The position numbers and the translations under genes are program-made. The notes under the pieces were generated by a model. That model made no database searches. It was not told the DNA's origin and saw only the letters and a program-made list of their open reading frames with translations. 64,000 nucleotides of DNA from Bog-756 sp963737625 (lineage in GTDB: Bacteria > Actinomycetota > Acidimicrobiia > Acidimicrobiales > RAAP-2). Positions 43,729 to 52,946 of the stretch are shown piece after piece (the stretch's first letter is position 1; each line of letters opens with the position of its first letter). The stretch is taken from assembly GCA_963737625.1 (NCBI GenBank), contig CAVTTK010000002.1, forward strand, positions 1,612,001-1,676,000. The letters are read 5' to 3'.

Positions 43729-45594
43729 CTAGCGCTCGATCATCACCCGGCGCACGGCCGGGAAGGTCCCGACCGGCCCGGGGCGGCCGAGGAGGAACCC
43801 CTGGACCTCGTCGCAGCCCATCTCGCCGACGGCGGCCAACTCGGCCTCGGTCTCCACGCCCTCGGCGACCACCTGGAGCCCCAGCTTGTGAGCCAGGTCC
43901 ACCACGGTGGCGATGATCGTCGGATCCTGCTCGGCCGAGCCCAGGCCCGACACGAAACTGCGATCCACCTTGAGGCGGTCGATGGGCAGACCCTTCAGAT
44001 AGAGCAGCGACGAGTACCCGGTGCCGAAGTCGTCGAGGGCGATGTGCACCCCGAGGTCCCGTACCTGCTGCATGACCAGGCGGATCCGGGCGATATCGAC
44101 GACCAGTGCCGACTCGGTGAGCTCGAGGACGAGGCACCGGGGCGAAAGATCGGCCAGGGTCAGCGCGTGCTGCACGTCGTCGGCGAAGTCCGGGTCCTGG
44201 AGCTGGCGGGCCGAGACGTTCACCGACACCGTCAGATCGCGGTGACCTTGCTCCTGCCAGGTGCGGCACTGCCGGGTGGCTTCGTGGAGCACCCACCGAC
44301 CCACGGGTACGATCTCGCGGCTCCGCTCCAGAAGCGGGATGAACTCGTCCGGCGTCACCGAGCCGAGCTCGGGATGGTTCCAGCGCAAGAGCGCCTCCAT
44401 GCCCACCACGTCCCCGTGGATGGTGAACACCGGCTGATAGTGGACGGAGAGTTGGCTCTGCTCGAAGGCACCCCGCAGTTCGTGGGCCAGCTGGCTGCTG
44501 CGTCGCCTGTCCTCACCGATGACCGGGTTGTAGGCCTCGTAGCGCGCCGGTCCCCCCCGCTTGGCCTGGTACATCGCCGCATCGGCCTGGGCCAGGACCA
44601 CTTCGGGATCCGAGTCGGGGAGCACCGACGTGATTCCGATGCTCACCGAGGTGTGCAACTGCCGTTCCCCCACCGGCACGGCCTCGCGCATGGCCAGGTG
44701 GATCCGCTCGGCCAGTGAGCGGGCCGCGCCTTCAGGGTCGTTGAGGTCGGCGGCCAGCACCACGAACTCGTCGCCGCCGAGGCGGGCCACGGTGTCGCCG
44801 GCCCGGGCCAGACTCTGCAGCCGCGTGGCCACGGCCACCAGCAGGCAGTCGCCGGCGGGATGTCCGAACCGGTCGTTGATGGCCTTGAAGTTGTCGAGGT
44901 CCAGATAGAGCAGCACGGCCCCGCTCCCCCGGCGCTCCAGAGAGGCGGCCGCCTGCCGGAGCCGGTCGGTCAACAGGGCCCGGTTGGGCAGACCCGTCAG
45001 TTGGTCGTGCAGGGCGCGGTGGGCCAGCCGGGCCCGCTCCTCGTTCAGCCGCTGCTGGAGGGAGCGGCGCGTGTCGTCGAACTGCCGGATGATCCGGACC
45101 AGGCTGCCATCGCAGCTGAACCGCACCACATTGGTGGCCAAGGTCAACAGGCGCTCGCTCACGCCGAGGCGGTAGCCCTCCTCCTTGAGCACGGCGATGG
45201 TGATATCCCGCCAGGCGAAGTAGGCCTTGGCCACGCTGGCCAGTACGGCGTCCTCCAGGATGGCCTGTTCTCCCTGCTGGGCGAGGACCGCCTCGTCCTC
45301 GTCCGAGGCCACCTGATCGGTGGACAACCAGCGGCCGATCAGCTCGGTGCCCAGGCGGGCCGTGACATAGGCGTTGCCCCGCAGGTCCACGGCGAACTGC
45401 TCGTCGACCATCTGGCCGACCTCGTCGGCCCGGGCCAACAGGGCACGACCCAATTCGATCCGTTCCGCACTCACCGTCGGGTCCATCGCTCCATCTTCTT
45501 CACCGTCATCGGGAATCTCGTCGTCGTCACCGAAGGACGGTGGCGGCTCATCGTCGTACGCTTCGGCGAACGGGGATTCCATGCCTCTCCCCAT
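43729..45594 (-). CDS. Soluble GGDEF-EAL protein with N-terminal helical sensor
   Basis: A 621-residue c-di-GMP enzyme without membrane segments. Residues 1-40 are acidic and disordered-looking. Residues 40-190 are helical and resemble the N-terminal sensor of RsbR-type or globin-like proteins, but no heme histidine can be assigned. GGDEF follows with intact RLGGDEFV and DLDNFKAINDRFGH. The EAL domain is complete: MEALLRWNHPE, NVSARQL, ELTESAL, LDDFGTGYS, LKVDRSF, AEGVET and QGFLLGRP. Both activities are plausible. ATG at 45594 overlaps the end of the next upstream gene by 47 bases; ATG at 45486 is an alternative start. Confidence 0.9.
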   Translation of the reverse strand: MGRGMESPFAEAYDDEPPPSFGDDDEIPDDGEEDGAMDPTVSAERIELGRALLARADEVGQMVDEQFAVDLRGNAYVTARLGTELIGRWLSTDQVASDEDEAVLAQQGEQAILEDAVLASVAKAYFAWRDITIAVLKEEGYRLGVSERLLTLATNVVRFSCDGSLVRIIRQFDDTRRSLQQRLNEERARLAHRALHDQLTGLPNRALLTDRLRQAAASLERRGSGAVLLYLDLDNFKAINDRFGHPAGDCLLVAVATRLQSLARAGDTVARLGGDEFVVLAADLNDPEGAARSLAERIHLAMREAVPVGERQLHTSVSIGITSVLPDSDPEVVLAQADAAMYQAKRGGPARYEAYNPVIGEDRRRSSQLAHELRGAFEQSQLSVHYQPVFTIHGDVVGMEALLRWNHPELGSVTPDEFIPLLERSREIVPVGRWVLHEATRQCRTWQEQGHRDLTVSVNVSARQLQDPDFADDVQHALTLADLSPRCLVLELTESALVVDIARIRLVMQQVRDLGVHIALDDFGTGYSSLLYLKGLPIDRLKVDRSFVSGLGSAEQDPTIIATVVDLAHKLGLQVVAEGVETEAELAAVGEMGCDEVQGFLLGRPGPVGTFPAVRRVMIER

Positions 45595-47642
45595 CGGCAG
45601 ATCGACCGGGCGACTTGACCGTTCCGGTGGCCGTCACGGGGACACTGGGGACACGCCGCCCCTGGTCATCACGTCGTCCGGGACGAAGCCGGGGGTGGGC
45701 GCCACCAGTACGCCGGAGCACGCGCCGGAACCATGTCTGGAACTCGGCGGGGGGCATGGGCCGAGCCAGGAAGTAGCCCTGGGCACTGTCACAACCCAGA
45801 CGGCTGAGCTGCTCCCAGGTGGCCAGGTCCTCCACTCCCTCGGCCACAGTGCGCAGTCCAAGGTTGCGGGCCAGATCCACCACGGCCCGGACGATGACGG
45901 CATCATCGGAGTCGCCCACCATGTCCTCCACGAACGTGCGGTCGATCTTGAGTTGATGGACGGGCAGATCTCGCAGGTAGACCAGCGACGAGTAGCCGGT
46001 GCCGAAGTCATCGATGGAGAGGGTGACGCCCATGTCGGCCAGTTCGGTCAACACCCGCCGGGCCCGGGTCGGGTCGGTCATGATGATGGTCTCGGTGATC
46101 TCGAGGTCGAGGAGGTGGGGGGGCACGCGCCACTTGGCCAGGGCCACCTGGACCACCTCGGGCAACGAGGCGTCCAGCGAGACTGCGCGTGGACAGGTTG
46201 ACAGCCACCGAGAGCTCGACGCTGCCGGCCGGGTCGGCCTCGTCCATCCAGCGTCGGCACTGGTGCAGGGCCTCCTCCAGGAGCCAGTGGGTGATGGGCT
46301 CGATGAGTCCGGTGCGCTCGGCTTCGGGGATGAACGAGTCCGGATAGAGGATGCCGAGGGTGGGATGCTGCCACCGGACCAGGGCCTCGGCCCCCTCCAC
46401 ATGGCCCGTCCGCAAGGAGGCCTTGGGTTGGTAGTGCAGGACGAACTCATCCCGGCTCACGGCATGGCGGAGATCGCCGAGCAGGGCCAGCCGGTCCGGC
46501 GTGTTGATGTCGAGCTCGTCCCGGTACACCACCACATGGGCCTGGCTCTCCTTGGCCACGTACATGGCCACGTCGGCCCGCTGCAGGAGGAGGTCGGAGC
46601 TACGGCCGTCTTCCGGGGCCAGCGAGATCCCGCAGCTGGCTTCGATGCCGAGCACCGTCCCTTCCACGTCGAAGGGGAACTCGAGGACGGCAATGATGCG
46701 GTTGGCCACGGCCAGGGCATCGGACTCCCCACCGATGTGAGGCAGGAGCACGCAGAATTCGTCGCCCCCCAGACGGGCCAAGGTGTCCCCGGCCCGGAGC
46801 ACGGACGTCACCCGTGGCCCGACCTCGGTGAGCACTCGGTCGCCGTAGTTGTGGCCCATGGTGTCGTTGATCTCCTTGAAGCGATCGAGGTCGAACAGCA
46901 TCACCGCCGTGGATGAGCCGTCGGCCGCCGCCCGGAGCAGGGCCTTGTCGGTGCGGTCGTAGAACAGGGCCCGGTTGGGCAGGCCGGTCAGCATGTCGTG
47001 CAGGGCCTGATGAGCCAGCTGGGCCTCGGCCCGCTCCTTCTTCTCACCGGTGGCCCCGGCCATGCGGATGACGATGGCCAGCACGAAGGCGCCGAGGGCA
47101 CCGATGGTCTCGGCCTGGGATCGGCTCAACATGGAGGGCAGAAGGCCGAACCACAGCATCACCTGGGCCGCGGCAATGCTCAGCAGCGACCACCCCATCA
47201 CCGAGCGCCACAGATGGGCGCCCCAGGTCTGCAACTCCTGGACGGCCACGAAGGCGTAGGCCATGCCCAGTGCGGGACCCCAGCCCGTCATGTAGATCAC
47301 CACGGTCACCGCCAGCATGTGGACGGCCATCCGGGCATGACGCCGGAGCGACCCATGAGGAGCGCTGTGCCATGGCTCGACCAGAACGGCGAGGATGATG
47401 AAACCACCGATGGCGCCTACATAGGCCCAGATGGGCGCACGGGCCACCAGTCCGAAGTGCCGGAAGACCACCAGGAGACCGAGGGCCGCCAGGCCCACGA
47501 CGTTGGACATGGCCAGGGGCGACAGGTCGCGCGAAGGCTCCTCCGCCTTCTCCAGCACCTCCGCCTCCACCTCGGCCAACGAGACCTCCACCGGGCGGGA
47601 GCGGCGCTCGAGATCGCTTCCGCCATCGGGAGTGCTTCCCAC
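45548..47642 (-). pseudogene. Membrane GGDEF-EAL protein, frameshifted inside the EAL domain
   Basis: The first frame (from 47642) has about five membrane segments in residues 45-190, an intact GGDEF domain (RLGGDEFCVLL, DLDRFKEINDTMGH), and the start of EAL (AEALVRWQHP, AVNLSTRS). At about 46178 the EAL sequence jumps to another frame, LDASLPEVVQVALAKW, and runs on through EITETIIM, IDDFGTGYSS, LKIDRTF, AEGVED and QGYFLARP to 45548. One extra base in AGTCTCGCTGGAC, where CTC CTG GAC would be expected in family context, explains it. Joined, it is a complete protein of about 700 residues. It may be a true mutation or a sequence error; as given, a GGDEF protein with a truncated EAL would be made. 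Confidence 0.85.
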
Positions 47643-47927
47643 GTCTAATCCATCGGCACCACCAGGGACTCTCTTGAGGAGGCGTCCGCACCCTCAACCA
47701 GGCTCTCCTGCGACCGCCGGGCCCTCGCCGACCAAGCGCTCCCTATCGTGCCTGACCATCACCGTTTACCTTACCGTTACGTCTAGGGTTGGAGGTGGGT
47801 GGTCGGAGAGGCCCTTCCCTCGCCGACCGAGGTCACACCGGCACCAGCGTCACCGTCGCCACCGACCCGGCCGATCGACCTCACATCTGCCTAGGGTGGT
47901 CCCCTGTCGACCGATCGGGGAGCAGCC
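47643..47927 (+). other. 285-base divergent promoter region
   Basis: Between two divergent genes. It has an AT-rich pocket at 47755-47790 with repeated TTACC and GTTACG words, and two CTAGGGT copies at about 47784 and 47891 that could serve as -10 elements. No gene is seen. Confidence 0.4.
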
Positions 47928-48896
47928 ATGAAGGCAGCGGTGTACTACGAGACCGGTGGCCCCGAGGTGTTCCGGTACGAGGACGTCCCCGACCCGGTGG
48001 CCGGACACGGCGAGGTGCTGGTCCGGGTGGAGGCGGTGAGCATCGAGGGCGGCGATACCCTCAATCGCCTGGGCGGGCCCCTGACCGCCCGGCCCCATGT
48101 CGTCGGCTACCAGTGCGCCGGGACCGTGGTGGCCACCGGTGCCGGCGTCACCGGCCTCAGCGAGGGGGACCGGGTGGTGACCGTGGGGGTGGACGGGTCC
48201 CACGCCGAGCTGCGGGCAGTGGGCGAGGCGTTCTGCTGGGCCATTCCCGAGGGCGTCGCCACCCGGGACGCCGCCTGCGTTCCGGTGCCCTTCGGTACAG
48301 CGGACGACTGCCTGTTCGAGTTCGGGCGGCTCCAGGAGGGCGAGACGGCGCTCATCCACGCCGGAGCCAGCGGTGTGGGCATCGCCGCCATCCAGCTGGC
48401 GGCCCGGGCCGGCGCCCGGGTGCTGGCCACGGCGTCCAGCCCCGATCGGCTCGACCGCCTCGTCCCGCTGGGCCTCGACGTGGGCATCGACTACACCACC
48501 GTCGACTTCGTCGAGGCCGTGCGCCAGGCCACCGACGGGCGGGGGGCCGACGTGATCGTGGACTCGGTGGGCGGTTCGAACCTGCAGAAGAGCCTCCTCT
48601 GCCTGGCCTACCGCGGTCGCTGCGTGACCTTCGGCGATGCCGGTCGCGAGGGGCCGAGCCAACTGGACATCACCACCATGCGGGGAAACAACCAGACCCT
48701 GGTGGGGTACTTTCTCGGGGCCGAGCTGTTCCTGGGCCCACGGGCCCACGCCATGATCGCCGGACACCTGGACGACATCGCCAACGGGAGGCTCCAGGTG
48801 GTGGTGGACCGGACGTTCAGCCTCGAGGAGGCGGGTGAGGCCCACGCCTACATCGAGAGCCGCCAGGCTTTTGGTCGGGTGCTACTCCTGCCCTGA
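47928..48896 (+). CDS. Quinone oxidoreductase-like MDR protein (zeta-crystallin type)
   Basis: A 322-residue medium-chain dehydrogenase/reductase, NADPH-dependent and probably zinc-free. The N-terminal GroES-like domain begins MKAAVYYETGGPEVF. GYQCAGTVVATGAGV and GDRVVTVG follow, and the nucleotide-binding domain has LIHAGASGVGIAAIQLA near residue 144. The structural zinc cysteines of alcohol dehydrogenases are absent. It could reduce quinones or enones one or two electrons at a time. ATG at 47928 is preceded by GGGGAG. It is divergent from the frameshifted GGDEF-EAL gene. Confidence 0.92.
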   Translation: MKAAVYYETGGPEVFRYEDVPDPVAGHGEVLVRVEAVSIEGGDTLNRLGGPLTARPHVVGYQCAGTVVATGAGVTGLSEGDRVVTVGVDGSHAELRAVGEAFCWAIPEGVATRDAACVPVPFGTADDCLFEFGRLQEGETALIHAGASGVGIAAIQLAARAGARVLATASSPDRLDRLVPLGLDVGIDYTTVDFVEAVRQATDGRGADVIVDSVGGSNLQKSLLCLAYRGRCVTFGDAGREGPSQLDITTMRGNNQTLVGYFLGAELFLGPRAHAMIAGHLDDIANGRLQVVVDRTFSLEEAGEAHAYIESRQAFGRVLLLP

Positions 48897-48949
48897 CACC
48901 ACCGGGCACGGGTACGACGTGCCCTCCAGTGGCGGAGGCAGGCAATGGC

Positions 48950-48962
48950 TAGCCTGCACCGA
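48950..48962 (+). promoter_or_regulatory. Putative leaderless -10 element of the GNAT gene
   Basis: TAGCCT at 48950-48955, six bases, then ATG at 48962. No ribosome binding site is present between them. Confidence 0.5.
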
Positions 48963-49447
48963 TGATCCGATCCGCAGTCGCCGAGGACGTCCCCGCCGTG
49001 GTGGGCCTCATCCACGATCTGGCCGAGTTCGAGCGCTCCCCGGGGTCGGTGCACATCACCGAAGGCCAGCTCCACGACGCCCTGTTCGGACCGTCCCCCA
49101 CGGTGTTCGCCCATGTGGCCGAGGAGGGCGGACGGATCGTGGGGATGGCCATCTGGTTTGTCACCTTCTCCACCTGGACCGGGAGGCACGGTATCCACCT
49201 GGAGGACCTCTACGTCCGACCCGAGGCCCGATCGACCGGCGTGGGCCGGGCACTGCTCACGGAGTTGGCCGCCATCGCCCACCGCTCGGGGTACGCCCGG
49301 GTGGAGTGGTCGGTGTTGGACTGGAACCAATCCGCCATTCGCTTCTATCAGTCGCTCGGGGCGGTGCCGATGGACGAGTGGATCGGCTACCGGCTGTCCG
49401 ACGAGGCGCTGGGGGCGGTGGCCGGGCAGGCGGCGTCGGAAGGCTGA
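48962..49447 (+). CDS. GNAT family N-acetyltransferase
   Basis: A 161-residue acetyl-CoA-dependent transferase. IRSAVAEDVPAVVGLIHDLAEFE and IHLEDLYVRPEARSTGVGRALL contain the acetyl-CoA pyrophosphate-binding loop (ARSTGVG, of the R-x-x-G-x-G/A type). WSVLDWNQSAIRFYQSLGA is motif B. The pattern LEDLYVRPE...WNQ.AI.FY closely follows spermidine/spermine (diamine) acetyltransferases, so a polyamine or other small amine is a likely acceptor. It appears leaderless and lies 65 bases after the oxidoreductase. Confidence 0.9.
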   Translation: MIRSAVAEDVPAVVGLIHDLAEFERSPGSVHITEGQLHDALFGPSPTVFAHVAEEGGRIVGMAIWFVTFSTWTGRHGIHLEDLYVRPEARSTGVGRALLTELAAIAHRSGYARVEWSVLDWNQSAIRFYQSLGAVPMDEWIGYRLSDEALGAVAGQAASEG

Positions 49448-49485
49448 CGGTGCCGGTGTGCGGGAACGGAGCCCGGAGCGGACGG

Positions 49486-50307
49486 TCAGATGGTGAAGGC
49501 CAGGTTGTCCACCAGCTGGTGGCCCAGACCGACGTCGCCGGTGAATTGGATCCCGTGGTCCGGGCCCGATGAGCCGTCGTGGCGCCCGCCGGTGAGACGG
49601 AGGAACTGCGAAGCGGGAAGCTCGATCCCAACGGTCACTGGCCCGTCGAGGGCGTCCACCACGGCGGCCCGGCCGGCCACGCTGACGAGGAAGGTGCGTT
49701 CGACGTCCCCGGTCAGCTCGATCCGGACCCGTGAGCCGTCGGGCAGGCCAGCCCGCCGTCCCACGATGTACCCAAGGCCGGTCGCCACCTCCTCGAGGCA
49801 CGATGACACGTCGTCGGGGTCACCGCGTCCCGGCAGTCCGAGCGCCAGGCGGATGTCCTGCTCGTGCATGTAGCAGTCGTAGTGACGGATCCGCATGAAC
49901 CGTCCATAGGTCTCGTCGCTCCCCACCGGAGTCCACGAGGGGGCGTCGAACTGGGCCTGCGTCATCGTTTCCAGACTGGCCAGACGATCGGCGGTGACCG
50001 CCGTCCACCGGGCCACCATCTCGGGGCCGGCCACCCGGCGCATGGACTCGACCCACACCTCGTTGGCCTCGGCCACGGGATTCCTCATGTGGTCGAGATG
50101 GGAGACATCGGCCGTCGGAGGGGCCTGGCCCGACAGCATCAGCTCGGTCCCGGTCATGTGGCTCAGGACGTCGTGCACCGTCCACCCGGGCAGGCAGGAG
50201 GCCACCGACCACTGGTCGTCGGTGAGATGGGAGACAGCCGCCGTGACGGCGCCGAACTCGCGGCGCAGGAGGCTCAGGATTCTCGCCTTGTCGACGATGG
50301 TCGGCAC
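49486..50307 (-). CDS. Maleylpyruvate isomerase family mycothiol-dependent enzyme
   Basis: A 273-residue DinB-like metalloenzyme of the mycothiol-dependent family. The N-terminal helical bundle has LTDDQWSVASCLPGWTVHDVLSHMTG with the first metal histidine. The later FMRIRHYDCYMHEQDIRLALGLPG carries the further histidines and the arginine that bind thiol and metal. The C-terminal alpha+beta part is the SCP2-like MDMPI_C type. Members isomerise or conjugate with mycothiol; the substrate is unknown. GTG at 50307 begins the family match, and the frame upstream runs into a GC repeat and is not coding-like. Confidence 0.85.
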   Translation of the reverse strand: MPTIVDKARILSLLRREFGAVTAAVSHLTDDQWSVASCLPGWTVHDVLSHMTGTELMLSGQAPPTADVSHLDHMRNPVAEANEVWVESMRRVAGPEMVARWTAVTADRLASLETMTQAQFDAPSWTPVGSDETYGRFMRIRHYDCYMHEQDIRLALGLPGRGDPDDVSSCLEEVATGLGYIVGRRAGLPDGSRVRIELTGDVERTFLVSVAGRAAVVDALDGPVTVGIELPASQFLRLTGGRHDGSSGPDHGIQFTGDVGLGHQLVDNLAFTI

Positions 50308-50323
50308 GGGGCCACCGTAGCGG

Positions 50324-50347
50324 CCCGGGCCCGGGCCCGGGCCCGGG
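50324..50347. repeat. Four tandem CCCGGG hexamers
   Basis: CCCGGG is repeated four times without interruption, 17 bases before the start of the mycothiol-dependent enzyme on its strand. Each unit is its own palindrome, so the block can fold on itself in single strands. Confidence 0.9.
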
Positions 50348-50521
50348 CGCCCGCCGGCGAGACCGGGCGCCCTTCCGACCACCCCGGACCCGGGTTGGAT
50401 CTGTGCCCAGCACCCCACGCTGACCGGCGCGTCGGGACCCCTGGCCCGGGTCAGGACTAAATCAGAACGGCATCGGAGCCGATAGAGGAGGATCCGAGCT
50501 GGCAGAAGCAGGAACCGAGGC

Positions 50522-52864
50522 ATGAGGAACAACGCCTGGAAGTACTGGGTGATCACTGGAGTTGCCGTCACCGCGGGATACTTCGCGGTCCCCGGGCCGG
50601 CCGGCCGCGATGCCATCTACCTGGCCATCGGCCTGGGGTCGGTGGCGGCCATCCTGATCGGCACCGTCCTCCACCGCCCCCAGGACCGCCTCAGCTGGTA
50701 CCTGCTGGCCCTCGGAGCGTTGTGCTTCAGCCTGGGGGACGCGGTCCAGGAGTCGTACGACCTGATCCTGCACCGTCCCGTTCCGCTGCCGTCGGTAGGC
50801 GATGCCCTCTACCTGCTCGGCTACCCGCTCATCTTCGCCGGGCTTCTCCGGCTCACCCGTAGCCCCGGACGTTCGGCCCAACGGGAGGACAACGCCGATG
50901 CCGCCATCATGGCCATGGCCGGCCTGACCTTCTGGTGGCAGTTCGTCATGCACGCCTACGTCCGCGACAGCTCCATGGCCCTGGACGGGAAGCTGGTGAC
51001 CCTGGCCTACCCGGTCATGGACGTGCTGCTGGTGTTCATCGTGTTCCGCGCCCTGCTGTTCGGACGGGCCAAGCGCCCGCCGCACAAACTGCTGGCCGCG
51101 TCCTTGGTGACGCTGCTCGTGGCCGATATGGCCTACGACCTGCTGGCCCTCCACGGTCGGTACTCCTCCACGAACGCGGTGAACTTCCTGTTCCTTATGT
51201 CGTACGTCCTCCTCGGCGCCTCGGCCCTGCACCCGTCGATGGCCGAGACCGAGGCACCACCACCCCGTCAGCCCCCCAGCGTCTACCTCCGGGAGAACGA
51301 CGGCCGGAACCGGGTCCCCGTGGTGGCCTTCGCCGGCTTCGTCCCACCCAGCACCCTGCTGGTGGCCAGTGCTCTCGGGGCGCCGGTCTACGTGCCGGTC
51401 ATGGCCGGGATCTGCATCGCCGTCTTCGCCCTGATCTACCTGCGGATGATGTGGTTGATCGGCACCATTACCGGGCAGACCAACGAGATCGAGATCCACG
51501 CCCGGGCCCTCGAGGCCTCGCTCCGTCAACGGGAGGCCCTCGAGTCAGACCTGCGCCATCTGGCCTTCCACGACGAGCTGACCGGACTGGCCAACCGGGC
51601 CCTCCTCCACGACCGGGTGGAGCAGGCCCTGGCCTCGGCCCAGCGCACGGGGCGGACGGTGGCGCTGTGCTTCGGCGATCTCGACGGATTCAAGACGGTC
51701 AACGACACACTCGGCCATCACGTGGGCGACAGCGTCCTGGTCCGGGCCAGTCGGCTGCTCACGTCCATCGTGCGCCCCGGCGACACCGTGGCCCGATTGG
51801 GCGGCGACGAATTCGCCGTCCTCATGGTCGATGTGGGACTCCCCGACGCCGCCGTGGACTTCGCCCACCGCATCGTGTCGGTCCTCCGGGACGCCCCGGA
51901 CTTCGAGGGTAACCAGATCGGCCTGTCCATCAGTGTGGGCGTCGCCTACGGCGAGCCGGGCAAGACGACCGAGCAGCTCCTCTCCGAAGCCGACTCGGCC
52001 ATGTACGAGGCCAAGGAGACCGGTAAGAACCGGGTCGAGGTGTTCCGGACGTCGATGCGTTCACGCATGCTCGAACGGCTCGACCTGACCAACGGGTTCC
52101 GCTGGGCCCTGGGACGCTCAGAGTTCTTCCTTGAGTACCAGCCCATCGTGTCCCTGGTCGACCAACGGCTCCAGGGGTTCGAGGCCCTCGTGCGCTGGAA
52201 CCACCCCCACCTCGGCGAGGTCGAGCCTCTGCGTTTCATCCCCATCGCCGAGGAGACGGGATTCATCGTTCCCCTCGGGCGGTGGGTCCTGGTGGAGGCC
52301 TGCGAACAGCTGGCCGCCTGGGGCGCGGAGTCCGGGGACTCGCTCACCCTGTCGGTCAATCTGTCCCGACGGCAACTGGTGTCGCCCCACCTGACCGATG
52401 AGGTCAGGACGGCCCTGGCCCTCAGCGGCATCGACCCCCGCCAGCTCATGCTGGAAGTGACCGAGAGCGTCCTGATGGAGGATCCGGCCAAGGCCACCCA
52501 GGCGTTGTTCGAGCTCCGGTCCCTGGGCATCCGCATCGCCGTGGACGACTTCGGCACCGGGTACTCGTCCCTCAGCCACCTGCAGCGCTTTCCGGTCGAC
52601 GTGCTCAAGATCGACAAATCGTTCATCGACCCCCTGGCCCACCGGGACGAGGAGAGCATGGCCCTCGTCACCGCCATCTTGGGCCTGGCCCGGACCCTGG
52701 GTCTCGACGTCATCGCCGAGGGCATCGAACACCAGAGCCAGCTCCACCACCTGGTGGAGCTGGGCTGCCTCCATGGCCAGGGCTTCCTGATGGCCCGACC
52801 GCTCGGCCAGGTGGCTGCCGTGGAGTTCGTCAGCGAGTCGGCCGGGGCCGTGACCATCGGGTAG
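50522..52864 (+). CDS. Membrane GGDEF-EAL protein
   Basis: A 780-residue c-di-GMP enzyme. The first 320 residues contain about nine membrane segments (for example YLAIGLGSVAAILIGTVL, KLLAASLVTLLVADMAYDLL), forming a MASE-like sensor without a named ligand. A short helical linker precedes GGDEF with intact RLGGDEFAV and DLDGFKTVND. The EAL domain is complete: FEALVRWNHP, NLSRRQL, EVTESVLM, VDDFGTGYSS, LKIDKSF, AEGIEH and QGFLMARP. Synthesis and breakdown are both possible; the balance is probably set by the membrane part. ATG at 50522. Three more such proteins lie between 36.2 and 47.6 kb. Confidence 0.93.
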   Translation: MRNNAWKYWVITGVAVTAGYFAVPGPAGRDAIYLAIGLGSVAAILIGTVLHRPQDRLSWYLLALGALCFSLGDAVQESYDLILHRPVPLPSVGDALYLLGYPLIFAGLLRLTRSPGRSAQREDNADAAIMAMAGLTFWWQFVMHAYVRDSSMALDGKLVTLAYPVMDVLLVFIVFRALLFGRAKRPPHKLLAASLVTLLVADMAYDLLALHGRYSSTNAVNFLFLMSYVLLGASALHPSMAETEAPPPRQPPSVYLRENDGRNRVPVVAFAGFVPPSTLLVASALGAPVYVPVMAGICIAVFALIYLRMMWLIGTITGQTNEIEIHARALEASLRQREALESDLRHLAFHDELTGLANRALLHDRVEQALASAQRTGRTVALCFGDLDGFKTVNDTLGHHVGDSVLVRASRLLTSIVRPGDTVARLGGDEFAVLMVDVGLPDAAVDFAHRIVSVLRDAPDFEGNQIGLSISVGVAYGEPGKTTEQLLSEADSAMYEAKETGKNRVEVFRTSMRSRMLERLDLTNGFRWALGRSEFFLEYQPIVSLVDQRLQGFEALVRWNHPHLGEVEPLRFIPIAEETGFIVPLGRWVLVEACEQLAAWGAESGDSLTLSVNLSRRQLVSPHLTDEVRTALALSGIDPRQLMLEVTESVLMEDPAKATQALFELRSLGIRIAVDDFGTGYSSLSHLQRFPVDVLKIDKSFIDPLAHRDEESMALVTAILGLARTLGLDVIAEGIEHQSQLHHLVELGCLHGQGFLMARPLGQVAAVEFVSESAGAVTIG

Positions 52865-52946
52865 CCGGCTGCCGGCGGGCACACTCCCCTACACTCGTCG
52901 CCACGGGCGCCGTGGTGATGGAAGGGACCCTGATGGCCGAGAGCCG

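Noticed and set aside
50324..50347. A CRISPR-like or origin-like repeat
   Set aside because: It is a simple hexamer microsatellite with no spacers and no cas or dnaA context.
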